DNA of 64,000 bases from Avena insularis (taxonomy: Eukaryota > Streptophyta > Magnoliopsida > Poales > Poaceae). Shown here piece by piece: positions 1 through 8,569 of this stretch. Positions within the stretch are counted from its first letter, which is position 1; each line of letters opens with the position of its first letter. The notes under the pieces are model-generated. The model saw nothing but the letters and a program-made list of their open reading frames with translations, had not been told where the DNA came from and searched no databases. The stretch covers positions 88,953,285 to 89,017,284 of the forward strand of contig CM042694.1 in assembly GCA_023614405.1 (NCBI GenBank). Direction: 5' to 3'. The position numbers and the translations under genes were made by a program.

Positions 1-905
1 AAGCTCCACCAGAGGGGTAGCATATGGCAACCAAGTACCAGTAACATCATTGAGTGAAACATTCTGCACAAGGCTAGCAATTCAAGGCATAGCCTATTAT
101 TCGGTTGTACTCGAGCGTATTTCTTTATCTAAGTGGAAGTTCAACTTAACAGTCTCCATGAAGTGGAGGTATATTGAATAGTGATTGGAACTAATGATCC
201 ATATGATGTGCCTCTGAGATCTGGTGGAGGATCGTTAGATTTATATGGGTTACGGCCATATATGCAACTCATGTAGGCTAATAAATCTTGAAATCTCAAG
301 ACACATCTACTATGACAGATTGGGAATTGTGCGGGAGACAAAGGTTAGTCCCGCATTGCTAGTTAGGAGAGAGTTGGAGCAACTTGTAAGGTGAATTGTT
401 CCACTCGCACTCCTCCTCTGTCATCGTCGTCCTCGCGTTTCATGAATCGAATTCGAGTTAAAAACTCATTTCGTGGAAGAATAAATTATCCACCGCGTGA
501 CGGCTCGGTCGGCTCACCTCACAAGCTATAGAGGGAAACATAACGAATCTAGACGTTACCGATTCTTCCTATGTCTCTCTTGCCTTGTTCCTTTTGTTGT
601 GCTGCTCTCTAGTCTTCCTCATCCTGTCGACTGCGTGCACGGTCGTCCGAGAGAGCGGGGATCTGAAGCCCATTACATCAAGCCTACACCACGAGACATG
701 CGATAAAAATTTTGGGGAGCATCTCGGCGCGAATGCTCGCCTTCGTTCGTATTCTTCCTCTACGGATTCAACAGCGACGACCTCAACAGCACTATGGGCG
801 ACATCACCAATGACCAGGCTGCTGCTGAAGCAATAACCTTTCCAGTCAATATGTATGTGTTATTCTTCTCTTTATTTGCACTAGTTCTTGCAAGAGTTAT
901 AGATC
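1..905. other. Unassigned left-edge sequence
   Basis: I see no gene that I can support here. The interval has moderate GC, short open frames with no recognisable motif, and a stretch around 300-480 whose layout (purine-rich run, then a pyrimidine-rich leader) loosely resembles the end of a copia-type LTR element. I could not find a repeat partner or a target duplication within the window, so that reading stays a guess. An open frame at 794-1096 has a hydrophobic stretch but shares its second half with the non-coding duplicate at 1872-2049, which argues against it being a gene. Confidence 0.3.
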
Positions 906-1081
906 TACTAGATGTGCTTGTTTGGCTATTTAGATCTGCTAGTGCTCACATGACGTTGATTTCAATAATTAATTTCATACGGAAAATGCTTAATAATCCA
1001 ACACTAGACACATTGGTCATATCTATCGTAAGAACAGTAGCAAACGGCAAGTGGATGTACTATTCAAATGCAATGAAATAC
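906..1081 (+). repeat. Upstream duplicate copy 1, segment A
   Basis: This segment is a diverged copy of 1872-2049. Both run from a shared ACTAGATGTG start, through the shared stretch TTGATTTCAATAATTAAT, to a shared TATTCAAATGCAATGAAATA end. Together with the pair 1425-1492 / 2082-2153 it shows that the DNA just upstream of the BAHD gene exists twice. Copy 1 is interrupted by a MITE and is not followed by a coding region. Confidence 0.8.
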
Positions 1082-1213
1082 ACGTTTGGAAATTAACAAG
1101 TGTACTTGCAAGTTTAGTGGTACTACTATTATTGGGCCGGTGCTAGCCAGTCTCACAACAGACATGTCATTGGTGCTCTGCTGCCCTGCTGGTCGGCCTT
1201 TCTCGTGTCAGTA

Positions 1214-1422
1214 GTCCCTCCGTTTCAAATTGCTCCGCGCGTACGTTTATCAAGGTGGACTAGTACTTTTTTATATTTCATCCAAAAATTTCTTAGATTT
1301 TCGATATACGTAGATACATTTTATACTATCTATTTCAAAAATCTAAAAAAAATAAATAAAAAAAAGGAAGTACTAGCCCACCTACATAAGTGTGCCGGCG
1401 GAGTAATTTGAAACAGAAGGAG
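1214..1422. mobile_element. Stowaway-type MITE in upstream duplicate
   Basis: The left end reads GTCCCTCCGTTTCAAATT and the right end, read on the other strand, CTCCTTCTGTTTCAAATT. Each end is flanked by TA, the usual Stowaway/mariner target site. The element is about 209 bp, AT-rich inside and non-coding. It lies between segments A and B of upstream duplicate copy 1 and is absent from copy 2. Confidence 0.8.
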
Positions 1423-1424
1423 TA

Positions 1425-1492
1425 GTAGCTAGCAGAGCACTGGTGACTGGTAGTACTAGATTTATTTCAGGAAGCCACGGATCATCCGGTTA
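1425..1492 (+). repeat. Upstream duplicate copy 1, segment B
   Basis: This 68-bp stretch closely matches 2082-2153. Both share GTAGCTAGC, then GCACTGGTGACTG, then GATTTATTTCAGGAAGCCAC, then ATCATCCGGTT. In copy 2 the match ends 24 bp before the BAHD start codon. In copy 1 no coding region follows. Confidence 0.85.
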
Positions 1493-1871
1493 AGACATCT
1501 ACATTCCGCCTCTTTATCAGATTATCCCTGGTGAGCATCTAAAAAAAAAAGATTATTCCTGGTGAGAATTCTATTATGAGCTAAAAGGCATGGAAAGAAG
1601 TGAATTTTTTGGAGCACTTTAATCCCCCACACTGATTGACAGTAAGACCCCAAATTCATGACAGCATAAAGGAATTTAACAACCATTGGGCTCTAGTTTC
1701 CACATAAGGCAGTCAACCTCAGCACTAAGGTGCAAAGATTGAGCAATTTATATTATCTCATACCATTGAAAAAGAAGCTTCTGAAAGTAAAGTTGAGGGT
1801 TTCACCATCCCACACATCAGCAATACAAGATTTTTGTTCATTCAAAATTATATAGACCTCTCAATACTGAT

Positions 1872-2153
1872 TACTAGATGTGTTTGTCTGGCTGCACGTG
1901 TTTAGATCTATCAGTGCTTACGTACAGTTGATTTCAATAATTAATCTCATATAAAAATGATTAATAATCCAACACGTCATACTGTTCTATCTACCGTAAG
2001 AACAGTAGGAAAATGCAAGTGGTTGTACTATTCAAATGCAATGAAATACTCAATCCGATCCAGAGTATTATTTGGATCTGAGTAGCTAGCAAAGCACTGG
2101 TGACTGCCAGACTGGTACTAGATTTATTTCAGGAAGCCACAGATCATCCGGTT
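1872..2153 (+). promoter_or_regulatory. Upstream duplicate copy 2: probable BAHD promoter/5' UTR
   Basis: This is the copy of the duplicated upstream block that sits directly before the BAHD reading frame. A TATAAAA-like stretch occurs near 1949-1955, about 225 bp before the ATG at 2178, and could serve as core promoter. That assignment rests on position and base composition only. Confidence 0.4.
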
Positions 2154-2177
2154 CTTACCACTCATCATCGGCCACCG

Positions 2178-3551
2178 ATGTCGACGCCGGTACCGCTCCA
2201 GCTCCAGCAGCAGCACGTGACCGTCCTGGACCGGTGCCAGGTCTCGCCGTCGCAGGCACTGGCGGCCAGGCAGCAACGATCTCTTCCGCTCACGTTCTTC
2301 GACCTCGCCTTCTGGGGCTTCCCGCCCGTGCAGCGCCTCTTCTTCTACGACCATCACCACAGTGCCGAGCACGAGCTCCTCGACGTCCCGAGCTTCCTGC
2401 GCCGCGAGCTGCCTCTGTTCAAGGCGTCCCTGGCTGCCGCGCTGCACCTCTTCTACCCGTTGGCCGGGAGGCTCGACTGCGAGCTGCAGGATGGCCCCGA
2501 GGTCGTCTGCTCGGACAGCGACTCTGTTCAGCTGACCGTGGCAGCGAGCGGGGATGACTTCGGCGACCTCGCCAGCGACCACTCGCGCGACACCGCGAGG
2601 CTCCGGCCGCTGCTTCCCCCGCTACCCAAGCACTACATCTTCGCCGTTCAGGTCACGGTGTTCCCAGGCGCCGGCATCTGCGTCGGCACGACGCTGCACC
2701 ACGCCGTGGCCGACGGCTCCAGCTACGCGCACTTCATCAAGACCTGGGCGGCCATCCACCGCCACGAGGTGGAGGTGCCGCCGCCGCTGTTCGACCGCAG
2801 CGTCGTGCGCGACGACGCCGGGCTCCGTGAGGCGTTCGTCCGTGACCACCGAGCCCTCGCGGCAGCCGGCGACGGTCGGCTCGGCGAGTGGGACCTCAGC
2901 AGCAGGGGCGACACCGTTCTGCTCGCGACGTTCCGGTTCACGCACGAGGTGCTCCGAGGGCTGGGACGGCGCGCGGAGTCGGAGACCTCAGCGAGGCGGT
3001 GCTCGCCGTACGCGCTGGCGTGCGGCGCCGCGTGGGCCGGCATCGTGCACGCGCGCGGTGGCGGCAACGGCAAGGACGGCCAGGCGCGCCGGTTCGGGTT
3101 CGTGACAGGGTGCAGGGCCAGGTCGAGCCCGCCGGTGCCGGGGAACTACTTCGGCAACTGCCTGGGTCTCTGCGGCGTGGAGGTGGACGCGACCACCGAG
3201 CTCACGGCGGCGTCAGCGTTAGCGGCGATCTGGAAGGTGATCGAGGGGCTCGCGGAGGAAGGGCGAGCCCTGCGTGACGCGCGCGCGTGGGTGCGGCTCG
3301 CGCGGGAGAGCGCGGCGGCGCGGGCGGTGACGGTGGCCGGGTCGCCGAAGCTGGAAATCTACGCGGCGGCGGACATGGGCGCGCCGTGGGGCCGGCCAAG
3401 GAAGGTGGAGATCGTCTCCGTGGAGCGTACAGGCGCGCTGGCGCTGGCGGAGGACGGCGCCGGCGGCATCGAGGTCGGAGTGGCGCTACCGCGCGCCGAG
3501 ATGGAGGCGTTCCGCGTGTTCTACAGCGACCTCGTCGCAGGCCTCACGTGA
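2178..3551 (+). CDS. BAHD-family acyltransferase (malonyl/hydroxycinnamoyl transferase-like)
   Basis: This is an intronless 457-aa cytosolic acyl-CoA-dependent transferase of the BAHD family. It probably acylates a phenolic or flavonoid glucoside with malonyl-CoA or an aromatic acyl-CoA. The catalytic HXXXD motif is clear as H175-A-V-A-D179. A YFGNC motif (NYFGNCLG, around residues 332-336), typical of the anthocyanin/phenolic-glucoside acyltransferase clade, is present. The C-terminal structural motif normally written DFGWG reads DMGAPWG at residues 399-405, an unusual form. Length is normal for the family. I chose the ATG at 2178 because the frame upstream has only a GTG at 2100, and the protein from 2178 begins like a typical BAHD enzyme. 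GC is high and codon use is grass-like. The substrate cannot be read from sequence, so the malonyltransferase label is an inference from clade motifs. Confidence 0.92.
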   Translation: MSTPVPLQLQQQHVTVLDRCQVSPSQALAARQQRSLPLTFFDLAFWGFPPVQRLFFYDHHHSAEHELLDVPSFLRRELPLFKASLAAALHLFYPLAGRLDCELQDGPEVVCSDSDSVQLTVAASGDDFGDLASDHSRDTARLRPLLPPLPKHYIFAVQVTVFPGAGICVGTTLHHAVADGSSYAHFIKTWAAIHRHEVEVPPPLFDRSVVRDDAGLREAFVRDHRALAAAGDGRLGEWDLSSRGDTVLLATFRFTHEVLRGLGRRAESETSARRCSPYALACGAAWAGIVHARGGGNGKDGQARRFGFVTGCRARSSPPVPGNYFGNCLGLCGVEVDATTELTAASALAAIWKVIEGLAEEGRALRDARAWVRLARESAAARAVTVAGSPKLEIYAAADMGAPWGRPRKVEIVSVERTGALALAEDGAGGIEVGVALPRAEMEAFRVFYSDLVAGLT

Positions 3552-3903
3552 ACACCAGCCAGTCACAACTCCACGAGCCTGGACGGACGCCGGGCTTTTT
3601 AACCACCGGCGGCCACCACCCTGCATCTCCACATAAGCGAAGCAAGCTTTTCCCCGTACATCTCAGATGTAAGTAAGCTGTATGGACATGCGCGCTGTCG
3701 TAATTTATTCAGCGACTGAAAAGCATACATCTCCCGTAGCTGAATCACCAAATTTCAGTTTACATTTTGGGCCGATGACTGAAATTCTGACATGAATTAG
3801 ATCAGGCCCAACCAGATATTTCAAAATTTTGAAAAGAACTTTCAGATTTATTGAATTATGTGTGTAGTATATACTACAGTAATGCCTGAAATGTGCTAAC
3901 CAA
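3552..3903. other. 3' flank of BAHD gene
   Basis: This interval holds the 3' UTR and intergenic sequence after the BAHD stop codon. I see no perfect AATAAA within 150 bp of the stop, and I see no coding potential or repeat here. Confidence 0.5.
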
Positions 3904-3968
3904 AACACAATATAAGACGTTTTGGAAAACTAAAATCCAAAACATCGTATATTGGGAAACAAAGGGAG
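3904..3968. mobile_element. Degenerate Stowaway-type MITE hairpin
   Basis: This is a short imperfect hairpin. The left arm CAATATAAGACGTTTTGGA pairs with a right arm that reads CAATATACGATGTTTTGGA on the other strand. It ends in AAAGGGAG followed by TA, which resembles a decayed Stowaway right end. The left terminus is missing or diverged. Confidence 0.6.
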
Positions 3969-4417
3969 TATTTCAGTATGTACCAAAATAACTGAAATTT
4001 TCGGAAAAAATACAATAAAAGGAGAACCATATTGTCGAATATTTCCGCTTTCAGTAGGTAAAACGGGTAGGCAACGGAAACGCAACCTTGTTGGACAAAC
4101 CATATGTCGTTCTAAAGAGATAATCTGGAAGAAAAAGAAAGCGTTGTGAATAATCTGAGTAAAGCTCCGGAATTATAACAAGGTTCACTACATAGGCACT
4201 GCATCATTTACCTCAAAAGAGATAGAAAAAAAAGACTACACTGACACTGCATTTTAACAGAGTACTAGTACGCATGTGGACAAATACACAAGAAAGCAAC
4301 AGTGAGCGCCCACTCTCTTCTGTTTAACGCTCTACTGACTATGGCCAATTTGTTCTCAGGACACAGAGCCAGACACAGCATGCATCCTTATCTGCTGAAA
4401 TCTGCTTGCAGTGTTCA
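3969..4417. other. Intergenic region and 3' UTR of the calcineurin-B-like gene
   Basis: The right part (about 4300-4417) should carry the 3' UTR of the minus-strand calcineurin-B-like gene, whose stop codon is at 4418-4420. No repeat or gene was recognised in the remainder. Confidence 0.45.
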
Positions 4418-6921
4418 TTAGTCGATCGGTACCTCCACCTCCATCTTCGGGCCAGGGTGCTCGATGATCTGAAACCACATCACCAGAGTAATTTACAGAA
4501 TAAGTCCAGAGTATAACAACAGAGCAGACAGCAATGCGGAACAACAAGTCAAGCAGTACGAAACAGAGGGCAAGATACAGGTCATAAACGCCAATTCTGG
4601 TGGATCCTAGCTAATATAAAATTTTAAACTTAATTTGGCAACCCAGTCGTACTAGACACATTGGTTAATATAGTATATGTGTACCGTCACAACATCTTCT
4701 AATGATAGCGTGCAATCCCTTGCATACCCGGCTTCTTCCAATACCTTTGTTAGTACTTGCTGCAAGGTATCAATTAAAATAGTGTTAGTTTCAGATCCTA
4801 TACTTCTGTTCATAACTCGAAAAAAAAAGGAAAATGCAGAAAGAGGTAGACGATGACAGTAAAAACTCTTCACTAAAAATTGTCGAAGAGAACAGTCCTT
4901 GTTGGTTAAGGCCTAAGGATGTACATGCAGCATATCATCTAGTCGGATGAGTTCCCAAATAAGAATATTTTTTCGAACGAATCGTAAACAGACTTTTAAA
5001 CTGTGTACTGTATTTGAACAACATAAACATTTGTACCTCTGAACAAACCTACAATTTAGTGACATGGCCTCATTCGGAAAAGTTACGCTCACTTAATGTG
5101 TTCAATTATGATGGAAGGATGCCAACTAATTTAAGAGGAAATAAGGAAATGCATTTGTTATTGTTGTTTTACAAATGTACTTGTCGAATGAATGTACTAT
5201 GTAAAGAAATACAAGTTGTGCGAAATGAGAACCTCTCTTTGTTGCTCGGACATAGATGATCCTGTTAGGTCCCGTAAAACCTCTACCAGGTCCTTGAAGG
5301 TAACTTTCCCCTTGCCATCAATATCATATACCTTAAAGATCACTGTTCCATGAAACATAAAACAAAAACAATACCAGCAAATGAGTTGCCTTGAGGACCA
5401 AAGAGTCCATAACCAGGATATATACTCCTATTGGAAAAGGAGGAGACATCTGAATTCAAACATGATTAAGCATTACACTCAATCTTTTGCTGAAGGCTGG
5501 CCCTTGCGCTGAAGGTAGAGAGAAAGGAAACAAACTCCTTAAAGTTCAATCCATCAACCATGCGCAGCAACCTCTGCACGAAATGAGACAAATAGTTTGA
5601 GCCTTCATCATGGCTATAACGGACACTGCTGAATATCCAAAACATAGATTTGACAGTTCAAACTTGGAGCAAGGAAATTCGACGGTGCAGTTAGTCTATT
5701 ATTGTTTTGGTAAAATAAAACTGCTTGAGATGGGACAATTACGAAACACCGAGCATTATATCATATGAGTCACTGAACTTCCACGGGCTGCTGAAATTAC
5801 TTCTTTCTGCGCGAGAAGTGCTGCAGGTTTAGGCCCTATATTGCTGAAATTACTTCTTTCTGCGCGAGAAGTGCTGCAGGTTTAGGCCATATACTGCTGA
5901 AATTACTTTTTTCTGCGATGCGAAGTGCTGCTGATTTAGGCCCTATAACTGAAAACTATGATGCCTCTCGTACCTACTGAAGCTAATCTAAGCAAGAGCA
6001 TTTACGTACATAGTGATGTTCAGAAAAAGAACACATGGCGATGTTCAGGAGATGGTGGTTTCAAGTACCACGTGTCATGAGCACACAGATGAAACATGAT
6101 TACTACTGAGACATACTACTACGCTGATGCCACCGTAAAGGGTCAAATTGACTGGTGCTGAGATAGACCCTGATCATCATCAACACAGACGGTATTCAGC
6201 AAATAATTTGCATGGATGGCACAATCACTGAACTGAATCTGATTCAGCAGCTTGCTACCACTACTGCGCACTACAGTACTAGTACTAGCGGCCACTCGAT
6301 GTCTCGGTGACACACATCTGACATGTCTGACAGCTGGGTTGGGTGTTTGGGGCTACATGAACGCGAGAAAAATAGTGTTAAATCCTCAAATATGGTTCTA
6401 CTATTTTCAGAAAGATAGTACAGTAGTACTATGTAGTAAATCAGTATAGGAAACCTATGGAATCAGTACAGGCAAGTACTGCAGCAGCAAACAGCACAGT
6501 CCAAGGACGGTACGAGATCGCTTCATGAGCAGCACGTGCAGTCAATCTGTCCGAACTAACGGACAACAAGCACCAATAAAAAAAATCCCCTGGAAAGAAA
6601 AGATGAAGAGACGGGGAGAGGTACCTGCGAGAGCGGGTTTGTGGAGAACTCGGGGATGGAGAGGAACTCGTCCTCGGAGACGAAGCCCTTGGCGCTGCGG
6701 TCGAGCTGGCAGAAGCGCTCGTAGAGCGAGACGATCTCCTGCTGCGAGACTTTCCGACCGACGAGAGGAGAGGAGAAACCAGCAACAACGTCAGACTAAG
6801 AACTCGGATCGATCAGGGCGGGCGAGATTGGCAGGGCGGGGATTGACGTACATAGGTAGCCGCAGTGCTCCTGCACCTCCTCGATGTCGTACTGCGTGAG
6901 CATCGACGACGCGTTCCCCAT
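4418..6921 (-). CDS. Calcineurin-B-like EF-hand calcium-binding protein, six exons
   Basis: The coding exons on the minus strand are 6852-6921, 6625-6749, 5477-5573, 5233-5342, 4685-4759 and 4418-4468. All introns are GT-AG. The lengths sum to 528 nt, giving one 175-aa frame plus stop with no internal stop. The protein begins MGNASSML, an N-myristoylation-type start (Gly2), which suggests membrane association. EF-hand 1 is LDRSAKGFVSEDEF. Exon 3 carries a degenerate second hand in RMVDGLNFKEFV, typical of plant calcineurin-B-type proteins. EF-hand 3 is YDIDGKGKVTFKDL. The fourth hand (RDCTLSLEDVV) is degenerate. The protein ends KMEVEVPID. Plants lack a classical calcineurin A, so the partner is unknown. 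This protein is distinct from the CBL/CIPK family, as judged by its short N terminus and end. Exon 1 ATG at 6921 has a GC-rich leader upstream. Confidence 0.93.
5789..5947. repeat. Three-copy 53-bp tandem repeat in intron 2 of the calcineurin-B-like gene
   Basis: Three units begin TGCTGAAATTACTT at 5789, 5842 and 5895, an exact 53-bp spacing. Units 1 and 2 are nearly identical, both containing TCTGCGCGAGAAGTGCTGCA. Unit 3 has diverged and carries TCTGCGATGCGAAGTGCTGC. The array lies wholly inside intron 2. Confidence 0.9.
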
Positions 6922-7733
6922 GGATCGATCCGCCGGGTCTTAGAAAGAAAGAAAGAAACGTGTGTTGGAGGGCGGAAGGGGGTTGCGGGGATTATCTAGT
7001 AGGAAAGTGGAGGCGATGTCAGCGTCGGTCTGGCTTGGGAGGAGACGAGCGGAGGGGATTGCGAGAGTTTTATCTGTGAATCGGAGGTGGTGTCAGGATC
7101 GGCCTGGGTTGGAAGGGACGAGCGGAGAGGGGATTGGATTGGAGCATATATCGGCCGGGTAATAATATAGAACCGAGACTGAGCCGATCGGTGGCGTCGA
7201 CGGTGTGATCTCGTCGAGATCGCCAGGCAAGGCCGCCGTATACTCCCGAGGCGACCGCCCATTTACGAGCCACGGTGCCAAGCGGGAGGGGGACCCGGGA
7301 CCCGGCCGCGCGCCATCGATCGCGGCTGTTAATTTCGGCGCTGGTGTTGTGGGTGGGACTGGGTGTGACCGGTGCGGGTTCCGATCCCCATCGGATCGGA
7401 TCGGGTGGCCACCGCGATGCGATGCGGTGCACGGCACTTGAGAGTTGAGACCCGGTGGGTGGTGGTCAGGTGGGCAGAGATGCAGGCAAAGTGGGTGGGC
7501 GCTGGGCGGTTCCTGGTCGCGCGTCACGCAACGGATCCCTTCTTCTGTGGTCCTCGATCGGCCCGCGACCGCGACTTCTTCGTTTCCTTCTGCTCTGCTA
7601 CCTCGCTCGGATCAGCCTAGCAACGCGACGAGAACCGGCCGGCACGGCAAGCGGCGGTGGCGCCGCCGCTGGAGAATGGGGCCACGACGACCTGCGAGGC
7701 TTTAGAACATCTCTCAATAGCTCAAGAGATATA
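6922..7733 (-). promoter_or_regulatory. 5' UTR and promoter region of the calcineurin-B-like gene
   Basis: This is a GC-rich stretch upstream of the minus-strand ATG at 6921. It contains a purine-rich tract (GAAAGAAAGAAAG on plus, near 6943-6958) that would form a CT-rich leader on the coding strand. GC is high up to about 7700 and then falls sharply at a MITE. Several long open frames occur on both strands here, but they overlap each other and carry no motif, as expected of GC-rich non-coding DNA. Confidence 0.5.
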
Positions 7734-7908
7734 ATCCCTCCGTTTATAAATATAAGACGTTTTACCTTTGTGAATCGAAGGTATCTAAACGTATTCTAGT
7801 GTATAGATTCGTAGAGGTTCGGAGTGAACTCCTATACACTAAAAAGCGTATACATGCATTCATTTCACAATGCTAAAATGTCTTATATTTCTAAACGGAT
7901 GAAGCATG
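7734..7908. mobile_element. Stowaway-type MITE
   Basis: The left end ATCCCTCCGTTTATAAATAT matches the right end, which reads TTCATCCGTTTAGAAATAT on the other strand. Both inner arms continue with ATAAGAC. TA dinucleotides flank it at 7732-7733 and 7909-7910. It is about 175 bp and non-coding, and marks the distal edge of the GC-rich promoter block. Confidence 0.8.
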
Positions 7909-8564
7909 TAAGAGCTAAAAATGTCTTTTATTTGTGGTGTCGTTCTATGCACCGATGAAACTTCTTATTTTGTTGATGCACTTTGCTTCGTATTATCTTG
8001 CACTTCTATTATGGATTTGTGATTGATATTTTTATTTTGCTGACCATGGGGTTAACCCTTAATTGCTAGTGGATCAATGTGATTGGTCTATGATCACTGT
8101 TATGGTTATGAGGGATTAAATAGAAGATGGTTACTGTGATCATATTATTTATAACTTCTCTCATACATATACATAAAGAAAGACATGGATATATCCTAAT
8201 AATGATTAATCCAATTGCTAGCGGTGGATCTAACACTTACTGAGAATGCTTTAGCCCTATTGTAGTTTCATATTAGTTACATCGCAACTCTCTCTCTCTC
8301 CGTTTGCATTATCTTGCTTGGAATCAAAGACATCTTACAAGTACTCTTTGGTGAATAGTAACGAGAGACATTGAGACCTTTACCAGTAGCTCTCTGTGTT
8401 TCTATACTCTTAATTTGAAACTAGCTACATACAACATGTCCTATTGCAGTTATCAGTATGATGAGACGGCAACCCTGGATGAAGAGGATCACGACGCTTG
8501 GGCGGGGGATCATGGCTTAGCGCTAGCAGGTGGTTACGGCCGTGTGGACAGTATGATAACCTGC
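7909..8564. other. AT-rich intergenic DNA with a Harbinger-tail-like fragment
   Basis: Positions about 7925-7985 (TTTGTGGTGTCGTTCTATGCACCGATGAA-like; quoted in part as TGGTGTCGTTCTATGCACC) resemble the 38-bp repeat unit at 29895-30008 in the tail of the PIF/Harbinger element. This suggests a remnant of a related element. Positions 8430-8569 read as an open stretch after an acceptor-like CTATTGCAG, but I do not recognise the product. The chromovirus inserted into this stretch at 8569/8570. Confidence 0.4.
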
Positions 8565-8569
8565 GAGTG

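Noticed and set aside
794..1096. 100-aa open frame with hydrophobic stretches
   Set aside because: Its second half falls in the duplicated non-coding block, whose other copy (1872-2049) has no matching open frame. No motif is present.
2124..3676. Several long open frames opposite or shifted to the BAHD gene
   Set aside because: They are by-products of high GC in the BAHD coding sequence. Only the 2178-3551 frame carries family motifs.
7070..7705. Overlapping open frames of 80-144 aa on both strands
   Set aside because: They lie in the GC-rich leader and promoter of the calcineurin-B-like gene, overlap one another, and have low-complexity composition.
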